A stretch of DNA of 15,770 nt, taken from contig JAJZOK010000019.1 in NCBI GenBank assembly GCA_021811525.1, positions 1 through 15,770 of the forward strand. Reading direction: 5' to 3'. Of the stretch, positions 5,857-13,188 are shown in pieces. The position numbers and the translations under genes were made by a program. Source of the DNA: Thermoplasmata archaeon (GTDB lineage Archaea > Thermoplasmatota > Thermoplasmata > Thermoplasmatales > Thermoplasmataceae). Positions within the stretch are counted from its first letter, which is position 1. Each line of letters opens with the position of its first letter. The notes under the pieces were generated by a model, which was not told where the DNA came from, did not search any database, and worked only from the letters and a program-made list of their open reading frames with translations.

Positions 5857-8800
5857 TGTGAATCCCAGTATTCCCGTATTTCCCTGAAATCCCATTTTTC
5901 CCCGGCCCTGAGAGTCTGGACAAATGCCTCCGCCAGTTTCAGGTTGGTGATCAGTGGAATGTTCTTCCTGATTGCAAGTTTCCTTATCTGGTACCCGTCC
6001 TTGATGGAACCAGACCTTGAGTTCGGTGTGTTTATGATTAGATCAGGCCTGTTTTCGCTGATGTACTGGTCAATTCTGGGTTCTCTCACATCCTCCATTT
6101 TGTATATGACTTCCGCCTCCAGGCCCTGTTCCCTGAGGAAATGCCTGGTGCCGGGTGTGGCTACCAGTTTGTGCCCAAGTTTCGAGAAATATCGTGCAAT
6201 CTCGAGCAGCTGATCCTTATCCTTGTCGCTTATGGATATTACCACAGACCCCTTGCTCGGCATCCTGACATTCATCATCTTCAAGGCTTTTCCAAGTGCC
6301 TCTTCCAGTGTACGGCCTGCTGTCATGCCCTCTCCCGTTGACTTCATCTCAGGTCCGAGTATTGCATCAAGGTCCAGGAATCTGTTGAACGGGAAAGCAG
6401 GAATTTTCACGAAGTAGCTTTTAGGCTCTACTTCCTTCCTTGCCTTGAGGGTCCCTGTAAGCATTGCATCGATTCCCACTGAAATCCAGTCCACTCCTGT
6501 GGCCTTGCTTACAAAAGGCAGAGATCTGCTTGCCCTTGAGTTGAGTTCTATAACGAAAATATCCTTGCCCTTAACAGCAAGCTGAAGATTGGAAAACCCC
6601 TTGAGTTTGTATTTTGCCGTAAATGAGGCTACTAGTTCACTGATCCTTCCCCTTGTCTCCTTGTCAGGTGAGTCGGGCGAAAGTGTCATGGTGGCATCAC
6701 CGGAATGCGTCCCTGCTTCCTCTACGTGTACGCAAATCCCGGATATCACGAAGTTCTTGCCATCTGATACAAAATCAACATCAATTTCTGTGGCATCCTC
6801 CACATACCTGCTAAGGAGGACCGGGAAGCCAGGGCGTTCCAGTAGAAGTGCCGCCACCCTTCCGTATACCTCCTCCTTTTCGTTGATAATATCCATGGCC
6901 CTTCCCCCTATTATGAAACTGCTCCTCACTATTACTGGAAGAGGAGTCTTCTCAATGGCCTCCACTGCTTCCTGCATGTTTGTTACAGTCACGAATTCTG
7001 GCTGCTGTATGCCATATTCCCTAAGCGCCTCAGCGAATTTCTTTCTGTCCTCTATGGCCTCAATGCTCTGTGGAGAAGTCCCCAGGATCACTTCGTCCCC
7101 GAAGATTTCCCTGATCTGCATTGCAAGGTTCTGGCCAGTCTGTCCGGAGAACTGTATTATGATCCTGCAGGGGGATTCCCTCTTTATGATGTTGCAGATA
7201 TGTTCCAGGGAAAGCGGTTCGAAATACAGAACGTCAGAAACGTCAAAGTCCGTTGAAACGGTTTCGGGGTTGCTGTTGACCATCACAGTCCTGTAGCCGG
7301 ATTCCCTCAATTTCAGGACTGCCTTGACTGAGCCGTAGTCGAATTCAAGCCCCTGTGAAATCCTGTTTGGGCCTGATCCAAGGACAACCACGGTCTCCTT
7401 TTTCCTGTCCGTATTAAGGAATTCACTTTCCTGGTCATATGTGGAATAGAGGTATGGAGTCTCGGCAAAGAACTCACCGGAACATGTGTCTATGGCCTTG
7501 TATGCAGGAAATATCCCCTGCTTCTCCCTCTCCTTGTAAATTTCTGTTTCCCGGATCCCGGTGAATGCCGAAATGAGCGAGTCCGGAATGCCAGTGTATT
7601 TGAGTTCCCTGAGATTTTCCGGCATTACTCCGGTGCTCAGTTCTGCAAGCCTGTCAGTGACATTCTTCAACTTTTCAGTAAAGTAAATTGCATATCGGGA
7701 CAGGCCGCTCACCTCTTCAGGGCTCCATTTCCTGAGCAGTGCTTCCATTATTGCATAAATTCTGAGGTCTGATGGAGTCCTGATGAGTTCCCTTAGTTTC
7801 TCATCAGAGACCGGAAGCCTAAGAGTCTGGGATTCCTTGGTTTCCAGAGAGGCTATAGCCTTGAAGAAAGCCTCTTCAAATGTTCTCCCAATGCCCATAA
7901 CTTCCCCGATGGATTTCATCTGAACCCCGATTTTCCTCTCCACCTCGAATTTATCAAAGGGCCATCTTGGAATCTTTACGGTTATGTAATCCAGTGAAGG
8001 CTCAAATGCCGCGTAAGTGTTCTTTGTTATAGGGTTGATGATCTCTGTGAGGTTATAGCCAACTGCAATTTTGCTGGAAGTCCTGGCGATAGGGTAGCCG
8101 CTTGCCTTGGAAGCCAGTGCCGAAGACCTGGATGTCCTTGGGTTCACCTCAACGATGTAATATTCTTCTGTCTCCTGATTGAGAGCAAACTGGATGTTGC
8201 AGGCTCCCCTTATTCCAAGGGCAGAAATGACCTTGACTGCGGAATCCCTCAGGTTGTGGTATTCCTGGTCACTCATGGTCTGTGATGGAGTTACAACAAT
8301 GCTTTCACCTGTATGGACTCCCATTGGGTCCAGGTTTTCCATATTACATATGGTAATGCAGTTTCCCGCATTGTCCCTTATAACTTCATACTCGATTTCC
8401 ATTATCCCTTCAAGGGATTTTTCCAGTTCAAGCACTTCATCCGGATAGACCCTGAAAAACTCATTTGCCAGAGCTGAAAGTTCTTCCATGGTTCTCAGGA
8501 TTTTGCCGCCTGAACCTCCCAGCGAGAATGAGGTCCTCACAATCAACGGATAAATGTCTAGCTTAGGAATCTCCGCCTCATAATTGCGGAAGGTCAGCCT
8601 TGCTGAGGGGGCGACTGGCTCGTTTATATCCAGCATGAGCTTGTGGAATTTCTCCCTGTCCTCAGCAGTGTCAATTGTTTCAATGGGTGTTCCGATGACC
8701 CTCACGGGATACTTCTCGAAAATGCCTTCCCTCTTCAGCTTGAGGGCCAGGTTTAGTGCCGTTTGTCCGCCCATTGTGGGCAGGATTGAATCAACTTTCT

Positions 8801-9041
8801 CTTTTGCAATGATGCGTTCCACTGCCTCGACGCTGATTGGCTCAATATATATCTTGTCAGCAACACTGTGGTCAGTCTGGATAGTCGCAGGGTTAGAGTT
8901 CAGGAGCACTACCTCTATCCCCTCTTCCCTCAGTGAAAGGCATGCCTGTGAGCCTGCATAATCAAACTCTGCAGCCTGGCCTATTACAACGGGCCCGGAT
9001 CCTATGACCAGTACCTTTTTTATTGATTTGTCCAGAGGCAT
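5853..9041 (-). CDS. carB: Carbamoyl-phosphate synthase large subunit
   Basis: This 1062-residue enzyme makes carbamoyl phosphate from bicarbonate, glutamine-derived ammonia and two ATP for pyrimidine and arginine synthesis. It has the full duplicated plan. The first ATP-grasp half holds GSGPVVIGQ (14-22), TSFSLGGSGG (170-179) and EVNPRTSRSSAL (298-309). An oligomerisation region spans about 405-545. The second half starts with GSGPNRISQG (555-564) and contains SSFIIGGRAM and ELNSRASRSLPF. The MGS-like allosteric domain covers about the last 130 residues (TPGTRHFL, INTPN). The length is close to the 1073 residues of E. coli CarB. Its ATG overlaps the carA stop by one base (TGATG), and its stop overlaps the nth start, so the three genes look co-translated. 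Confidence 0.98.
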   Translation of the reverse strand: MPLDKSIKKVLVIGSGPVVIGQAAEFDYAGSQACLSLREEGIEVVLLNSNPATIQTDHSVADKIYIEPISVEAVERIIAKEKVDSILPTMGGQTALNLALKLKREGIFEKYPVRVIGTPIETIDTAEDREKFHKLMLDINEPVAPSARLTFRNYEAEIPKLDIYPLIVRTSFSLGGSGGKILRTMEELSALANEFFRVYPDEVLELEKSLEGIMEIEYEVIRDNAGNCITICNMENLDPMGVHTGESIVVTPSQTMSDQEYHNLRDSAVKVISALGIRGACNIQFALNQETEEYYIVEVNPRTSRSSALASKASGYPIARTSSKIAVGYNLTEIINPITKNTYAAFEPSLDYITVKIPRWPFDKFEVERKIGVQMKSIGEVMGIGRTFEEAFFKAIASLETKESQTLRLPVSDEKLRELIRTPSDLRIYAIMEALLRKWSPEEVSGLSRYAIYFTEKLKNVTDRLAELSTGVMPENLRELKYTGIPDSLISAFTGIRETEIYKEREKQGIFPAYKAIDTCSGEFFAETPYLYSTYDQESEFLNTDRKKETVVVLGSGPNRISQGLEFDYGSVKAVLKLRESGYRTVMVNSNPETVSTDFDVSDVLYFEPLSLEHICNIIKRESPCRIIIQFSGQTGQNLAMQIREIFGDEVILGTSPQSIEAIEDRKKFAEALREYGIQQPEFVTVTNMQEAVEAIEKTPLPVIVRSSFIIGGRAMDIINEKEEVYGRVAALLLERPGFPVLLSRYVEDATEIDVDFVSDGKNFVISGICVHVEEAGTHSGDATMTLSPDSPDKETRGRISELVASFTAKYKLKGFSNLQLAVKGKDIFVIELNSRASRSLPFVSKATGVDWISVGIDAMLTGTLKARKEVEPKSYFVKIPAFPFNRFLDLDAILGPEMKSTGEGMTAGRTLEEALGKALKMMNVRMPSKGSVVISISDKDKDQLLEIARYFSKLGHKLVATPGTRHFLREQGLEAEVIYKMEDVREPRIDQYISENRPDLIINTPNSRSGSIKDGYQIRKLAIRKNIPLITNLKLAEAFVQTLRAGEKWDFREIREYWDSQ

Positions 9042-10090
9042 CAGTGCACCTCCAGGTCTCTTCTTATGTCCTCAAAAAACCATCTTGCATCACGAGGGCC
9101 AGGAGATGCTTCAGGATGGTACTGGACACTGAATATTGGCTTATCATTGTGCCTGACCATTTCAACACTTCTGTCATTGATATCCCACTGGGTTACAACG
9201 AGCCCTGTGTTCCCTAAGGAATCCTCGTCCACTGCGTAACCATGGTTGTGGGTGGTGATGAATATCCTATTCCCGTCTGTCACAGCATGGTTTGAACCTC
9301 TGTGGCCGAACTTCATCTTCACTGTCCTGCCTCCGAGGGCTAATGAAATTATCTGGTGTCCCAGGCAAACCCCATATATGTGTGAATCCTCGGAGCGTTT
9401 CCTGATAAATTCAGTTACCTTTGACAGTGAACTGTGGGAGGGGTCGCCGGGTCCATTTGATATAAAGATTGAATCGTAATCATATTCTATCTTCTCAAAG
9501 TTGCTGTTGTACGGGACCACATAAAGGTCTGCAAGGTTTGAAAGCTCCCTCACCAGGCTCTTCTTGGCACCCACATCTATGAAGAGAACTTTGTGCTTGC
9601 CATTCCCCTTTACGTGGTATGGTTCACTGCAGCTGACCTTTGAAACCACATCCTGGTCCATTGGATCAGGGAAGGAGGCCGGCACCTCTGGTGATGATGA
9701 AATATATGCGCGCATCACACCCTTTTCCCTTATCTTCCTAACAAGGAGCCTTGTATCGACCATATCGATGCCTGGAACTTTCTGTTCCTCCAGAAGGCTG
9801 TTGAAGTACAACCAGCTTGGGTCAATCAACAGTTTGGCGTGCGCGTCTCTTGCCACAACTCCGGAAACCTGGACTGAATCGCTTTCAAATAATCCCTTAT
9901 TGAGAGGGTAGTTTGCAACTGTTGGGCTGGCAAATGTAAGTATCTGGTTCTTGTAAGATGGGTCAGTGATGGATTCCAGATACCCCGTCATGGAAGTTGT
10001 AAAGACGATTTCACCGTAGGAATCCCCGGTGTAACCAAAAGCAACCCCATTGAGAACTGTTCCATCCTCAAGGATAAGGTACCTGTTCAT
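9041..10090 (-). CDS. carA: Carbamoyl-phosphate synthase small (glutaminase) subunit
   Basis: This subunit of 349 residues hydrolyses glutamine and passes ammonia to CarB. The N-terminal CPSase domain begins YLILEDGTVLNG and contains GYLESITDPSYKNQI. The class I glutamine amidotransferase domain carries the nucleophile in GVCLGHQ (C242 from the chosen start) and the catalytic His and Glu in QYHPEASPGP (H325, E327); NGPGDP and KFGHRGSNH are also typical. The frame allows an ATG at 10108, but ATG 10090 gives the usual family N-terminus (MNRYLILEDG) and follows AAGGGGGA, a likely ribosome-binding site. The preceding gap to sfsA is over 250 bp, so a separate promoter is likely, though no strong TATA box was found. 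Confidence 0.96.
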   Translation of the reverse strand: MNRYLILEDGTVLNGVAFGYTGDSYGEIVFTTSMTGYLESITDPSYKNQILTFASPTVANYPLNKGLFESDSVQVSGVVARDAHAKLLIDPSWLYFNSLLEEQKVPGIDMVDTRLLVRKIREKGVMRAYISSSPEVPASFPDPMDQDVVSKVSCSEPYHVKGNGKHKVLFIDVGAKKSLVRELSNLADLYVVPYNSNFEKIEYDYDSIFISNGPGDPSHSSLSKVTEFIRKRSEDSHIYGVCLGHQIISLALGGRTVKMKFGHRGSNHAVTDGNRIFITTHNHGYAVDEDSLGNTGLVVTQWDINDRSVEMVRHNDKPIFSVQYHPEASPGPRDARWFFEDIRRDLEVH

Positions 10091-10342
10091 TCCAATTCCC
10101 CCTTGCATCTCTCTCCATTAATTCTTTCCAAATTCAATATCATGAGAATCAACTTGATTGGTTTTCTGCCTGGCAAGAAAACAAATAAACCGGACGGAAA
10201 AATTGTGTTCCTGACTTGCTTTCCGGCTGCGTATTCCAAGACTGTTCGGGCTTGAAGATACAAGAGTTAGATAAAACCATTTTGTTTTGACAGCCTTTAA
10301 TAAATGACCCATTTTGCGGAAGTAGCAGTAAAGTCAATTAAT
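10091..10342. other. Intergenic region upstream of carA
   Basis: This 252-bp stretch between carA and sfsA holds no convincing gene. It contains the palindrome AATCAA-C-TTGATT at 10147-10159. A TATA-like GTTTATTT lies on the minus strand at 10183-10190 and would start transcription near 10160, on the palindrome. Weaker A/T elements lie closer to carA. A long leader or regulatory RNA is possible but is not shown by the sequence. Confidence 0.4.
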
Positions 10343-11038
10343 TCAGGGCCCACATACTTCTATGGTACCCTGGAACACTATGTTTCCATTCTCAAAGGAA
10401 AGCCTGGGTATGAATACCTCCACGCCATCATTCAGGGCTTTGTAAAATTCCTTTGAGAATTCTGGGTCTGTATTGCTGTTTGGGATGAAGCAGCTGGCGG
10501 ATTTCCTGAAAGTGAGGATGAAAAGTGCAGAGTGCCCTCCACCGGAAACATGCTGCCTCAGAATTCCAATGTGCTCCCTGCCTCTCTTTGTCGGGGCATC
10601 CGGGAATGTTGCAGTTTTCCCCACTAGCATTGTGCATCCCTTGACTTCAATCAGTGTGTCCTCCCACTGGAAGTCCATTCTGTGATTGCCGATTGCTACC
10701 TCTTTCCTCGTATTTTGGGGGAGGAATCGTGAGGCTACTTCTGAATGAATCCGTGTATCAGTAAGGACCCATTCATCGTTGTCCAGTGATGCGGTTACTG
10801 AATAGGATGTCTTGATCCCGTTGGTCTTTCTAATCAGAACCTTGTTTCCCGGGAATATGAGTTCACGAAGCCTCCCAGGGTCGTGAAGGTGACATGGTAT
10901 GGTCCTTCCTTCCAGCCCGACATTGACAAGGAACCTGTTGGGCCTGTCAATGACCGTCCCCTGTGAAAGATCTGCGGCAAAGCTGAAAAGTATAGTTCCT
11001 GGATCCGGAATTCTAATAATATCCCGTATTCCTGCCAT
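10343..11038 (-). CDS. sfsA: SfsA family DNA-binding/nuclease-like protein
   Basis: This 231-residue protein belongs to the SfsA (sugar fermentation stimulation) family. It shows the N-terminal RPNRFLVNV (32-40) and CHLHDPGRLREL (49-60) in an OB-like domain, then D122, E131 and K133 within RMDFQ and LIEVKG, which resemble a PD-(D/E)xK nuclease core, and FPDAPTKRGREH (145-156). E. coli SfsA was described as a nonspecific DNA-binding regulator of maltose genes; the archaeal role is unknown and a nuclease function is inference from the motif layout. The frame extends to a TTG at 11044, but ATG 11038 is the better start. It begins 16 nt after a 41-codon zinc-ribbon gene and is probably co-transcribed with it. 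Confidence 0.92.
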   Translation of the reverse strand: MAGIRDIIRIPDPGTILFSFAADLSQGTVIDRPNRFLVNVGLEGRTIPCHLHDPGRLRELIFPGNKVLIRKTNGIKTSYSVTASLDNDEWVLTDTRIHSEVASRFLPQNTRKEVAIGNHRMDFQWEDTLIEVKGCTMLVGKTATFPDAPTKRGREHIGILRQHVSGGGHSALFILTFRKSASCFIPNSNTDPEFSKEFYKALNDGVEVFIPRLSFENGNIVFQGTIEVCGP

Positions 11039-11054
11039 CTTCAATCTTTTAAAC

Positions 11055-11180
11055 TCATGACTTTGAAGGTGATGACATTAACTCGTGCCCACATTCAGAG
11101 CAGTACTTCTGCCCCTCTTCCGTTTCGCATTCGCATTCACACGTAGGGCTGCCGATTTCCAGCTTGCAAAAAACGCACAT
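11055..11180 (-). CDS. 41-residue zinc-ribbon protein
   Basis: This short minus-strand frame runs from ATG 11180 to TGA 11057-11055 and encodes a protein starting MCVFCKLEIGSPTC and ending GHELMSSPSKS. It has seven cysteines: C2-x2-C5 and C27-x2-C30 (YCSECGHEL) form a treble-clef or ribbon-like zinc site, with C14, C16 and C18 between them in an acidic stretch. An in-frame stop lies 6 nt before the ATG, fixing the start. A TATA box at 11203-11210 predicts a leaderless message beginning at this ATG. I know no function; small archaeal zinc ribbons often serve as adaptors in nucleic-acid or protein contacts. The cysteine pattern, fitted promoter and closeness to sfsA argue that it is real. Confidence 0.72.
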   Translation of the reverse strand: MCVFCKLEIGSPTCECECETEEGQKYCSECGHELMSSPSKS

Positions 11181-11202
11181 GCTTCACAGGATAGCTTCTG
11201 AG

Positions 11203-11210
11203 TATTTATG
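11203..11210 (-). promoter_or_regulatory. TATA box of the zinc-ribbon/sfsA transcript
   Basis: The minus strand reads CATAAATA, centred about 26 nt upstream of ATG 11180. It lies in the gap after the stop of the upstream acetyltransferase gene, so the zinc-ribbon gene and sfsA probably form their own transcription unit. Confidence 0.5.
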
Positions 11211-11295
11211 ATTTGAATCTTAACCATTATCCGGTAAGGTCTGCAGGAAGACAGGTAAAAAATTGGGGGATGGTAATCCTGGAAACTGGAAGAGT

Positions 11296-12489
11296 TCACT
11301 TAATAATTCCAAGCTTCCTTCCAACTTTTTGGAACGCTTCAACTGTGTAGTTAATATCGTCTCTGGAATGTACGGCTGAAGGCATAAGCCTGATTCTTGC
11401 AGCGCCGAGTGCTACGGTCGGGTACACAATTGGCGATGCGAAGACCTTTTCTTCTTTGTACAGAAGGCTACTGAGTTCCAGTGTCTTCTTCTCATCTCCC
11501 ACCATCACCGGAGTTATGGGAGTCTTTGTGCTACCTGTGTTAAAGCCTATTTCGTTGAGTTTATCCTTGAGAAATTTTGAATTGTCCCACAGTTTCCTCA
11601 GAAGCGAGTCGTCCTTTTCCATTATCTCAATGGATTTCAGAACCGCTGCAGTATCTCCAGGGTTGAGGCCACTACTGAAAAGGAATGGCCTTGCCTTTCT
11701 CTTGAGATATTCAACGAGGTCTTCCGAACCCGCAACAAATCCTCCCATTGAGCCGATGGCTTTCGAGAATGTCCCCATCTCAACATCTATCCTGTCTGAA
11801 ACACCGAAATGGTCACATATTCCCCTTCCGTGGTCCCCAAGAACCCCTTCCCCATGGGCATCGTCCACGTAGCTCATTGCACCATATTTCTCAGCAAGCT
11901 CCACAATATCATCAAGTGGCGCAATGTCACCGTCCATGGAAAATACCCCATCTGATATGACCAGCGACCGCCTGTACTTCTTCACGTTCTCTTTTAGCTT
12001 CACCTCAAGGTCTGCCATATTGAGGTGCTTGTACACACCCCTCTGGGCACCGCTGAGCCTTACACCGTCAATTATGCTTGCGTGGTTAAGCTCTTCACTG
12101 AGCACGTAATCCTCCTTGCTCACAAGTGATGGTATGGTTCCAGAATTTGCCAGAAGCCCTCCCTGGTATACCAGGGCTGCTTCCATATGCTTGAACTTTG
12201 CGACCTTCCCCTCCAGCTTGAAATGAATTTCGTTCGTGCCTGCAATGGACCTGACCGCGCCGGCACCAACCCCAAACTCCTCAATGGCCTCAATTGCTGC
12301 CTTCTTTACTTCCGGATGGTTGGCGAGGCCCAGATAATTGTTGGAGCACATGTTGAGGACCCTGTTACCTTCAATCTTGACCCACGCCCCCTGTGGAGAC
12401 TGGAGAACTTTGATGGGGACAAATCTTCCCGCATCTTTCATTGCCTGTATTTCATCCTTGACCCATTGTAAAGAAGTCACGTTTATCAT
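11296..12489 (-). CDS. kbl: Glycine C-acetyltransferase (2-amino-3-ketobutyrate CoA ligase)
   Basis: This PLP enzyme of 397 residues belongs to the alpha-oxoamine synthase family; Kbl cleaves 2-amino-3-ketobutyrate with CoA to glycine and acetyl-CoA in threonine breakdown. Counted from the chosen start, visible motifs are CSNNYLGLANHP (48-59), SEELNHASI (131-139), VDDAHGEGVLG (208-218) and GTFSKAIGS (239-247) with PLP lysine K243, nearly the same position as in the 398-residue E. coli enzyme. The frame continues to a GTG at 12522, but that codon lies upstream of the TATA box at 12507-12519; ATG 12489 sits 24 nt downstream of it and gives the standard length. BioF-like or related synthase activity is possible. 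No threonine dehydrogenase gene is in the window. Confidence 0.9.
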   Translation of the reverse strand: MINVTSLQWVKDEIQAMKDAGRFVPIKVLQSPQGAWVKIEGNRVLNMCSNNYLGLANHPEVKKAAIEAIEEFGVGAGAVRSIAGTNEIHFKLEGKVAKFKHMEAALVYQGGLLANSGTIPSLVSKEDYVLSEELNHASIIDGVRLSGAQRGVYKHLNMADLEVKLKENVKKYRRSLVISDGVFSMDGDIAPLDDIVELAEKYGAMSYVDDAHGEGVLGDHGRGICDHFGVSDRIDVEMGTFSKAIGSMGGFVAGSEDLVEYLKRKARPFLFSSGLNPGDTAAVLKSIEIMEKDDSLLRKLWDNSKFLKDKLNEIGFNTGSTKTPITPVMVGDEKKTLELSSLLYKEEKVFASPIVYPTVALGAARIRLMPSAVHSRDDINYTVEAFQKVGRKLGIIK

Positions 12490-12506
12490 TGCATTAATGT
12501 CGGAAA

Positions 12507-12519
12507 AAGTTTTAAACTT
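12507..12519 (-). promoter_or_regulatory. TATA box of kbl within a 13-bp palindrome
   Basis: AAGTTT-T-AAACTT is a perfect palindrome around one central base and includes the TATA-like TTTAAAA on the minus strand. Its centre is 24 nt upstream of the chosen kbl ATG at 12489, predicting a leaderless message. Confidence 0.55.
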
Positions 12520-12572
12520 CACTCTTACGGCCTAAGTTCAATTTTTTTTTAAAAAGGCCCCGGAAATCCATC

Positions 12573-12582
12573 TTTTTATAAT
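12573..12582 (+). promoter_or_regulatory. TATA box of the NicO-like gene
   Basis: TTTTTATAAT is centred 23-24 nt upstream of the GTG at 12601 and about 17 nt upstream of the GTG at 12595. By the spacing seen at the other promoters, this favours a leaderless start at 12601. A T-rich tract (12541-12550) separates it from the divergent kbl promoter. Confidence 0.5.
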
Positions 12583-12594
12583 AGCTGCCCATTA

Positions 12595-13188
12595 GTGCCG
12601 GTGAGCCTTTATTTCCTGCTGCTTCTTGTTGCCCTCTCTGTGTCATCACTGCACATGATTGCACCGGACCACTGGCTGCCCCTTACAGTAATCTCTTCTG
12701 CGAAATCTTATTCACCGACAAAAAAATACGGCGTGGCAGCTGGGCTCGGCTTTGCGCATGCAGGAACTTCAATTATAGTGGCCGTGGCAATTTTCTATGC
12801 TGGGCTGGTACTCATCCACAGTTATATCGGTTATCTGCTCCTTGCGGGCGAAGTGCTCCTTGTAATTATTGGGCTCTACTTCATAATAAATGGGTATCGG
12901 GAGTCGGAGGGGAAGACCTCCATTTCTGAGACATCCGCACTTTCTGTAAGTGCTTTTCCTGACCTTGCGCTCCTGCCCATTGTGATCTCAGGAGCGACAC
13001 TGAGCGGCCTGCAGATAGCCACAATATTGCTAATCTTCTTCCTGGCTAGCGGCATCGCGCTCACAGTCATGGTATTCGTTGCAGGGAAAGGGCTTGGAAA
13101 AGCTATTTCCAGGGTGCCTCCAAAATATATGGACTACCTCATCGGAGGAGTCCTTATTGCTACTGCAGTCCTTATCCGGTTTATTTAA
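12595..13188 (+). CDS. NicO/UreH-like membrane protein, probable metal transporter
   Basis: This integral membrane protein of 195-197 residues has about six hydrophobic segments (roughly 4-24, 48-72, 76-99, 122-137, 140-163, 180-197). The first contains H20-x4-D25-H26 (HMIAPDHW), the hallmark of nickel/cobalt permeases of the NicO/RcnA and NiCoT type, followed by GLGFAHAGTS (50-59), which matches the family's second histidine-containing segment. It probably moves Ni or Co or a related cation, but small family members are poorly characterised and a LysE/TauE-like exporter is an alternative. No ATG is available: GTG 12595 or GTG 12601 starts the protein, and the TATA spacing favours 12601. No nickel enzyme gene is nearby to support the substrate. 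Its stop overlaps that of convergent mqnD by 4 nt. Confidence 0.75.
   Translation: MPVSLYFLLLLVALSVSSLHMIAPDHWLPLTVISSAKSYSPTKKYGVAAGLGFAHAGTSIIVAVAIFYAGLVLIHSYIGYLLLAGEVLLVIIGLYFIINGYRESEGKTSISETSALSVSAFPDLALLPIVISGATLSGLQIATILLIFFLASGIALTVMVFVAGKGLGKAISRVPPKYMDYLIGGVLIATAVLIRFI

Noticed and set aside
6589..7296. A 235-codon open frame on the plus strand inside carB
   Set aside because: It lies wholly antisense to a strongly conserved carB segment, its serine- and leucine-rich translation resembles no family I know, and no promoter or ribosome-binding site precedes it.
10192..10236. Inverted repeat CGGAAA/TTTCCG as a possible attenuator upstream of carA
   Set aside because: The stem is only 6 bp with a 19-nt loop and no T run after it on the minus strand, too weak to call a terminator or riboswitch.
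10118..10337. Two short minus-strand frames (62 and 64 codons) upstream of carA
   Set aside because: They overlap each other in different frames, lack motifs and show no matching promoter; the region reads better as intergenic.
11078..11299. A 73-codon minus-strand frame with SCEACAFF
   Set aside because: It overlaps the better-supported 41-codon zinc-ribbon gene in another frame; its cysteines come from the same bases, and its C-terminal half is low-complexity basic sequence.
12541..12555. T-run followed by A-run as a terminator between kbl and the NicO-like gene
   Set aside because: The two genes diverge here, so no transcript should end at this point; it is more likely a promoter-spacing or bending tract.
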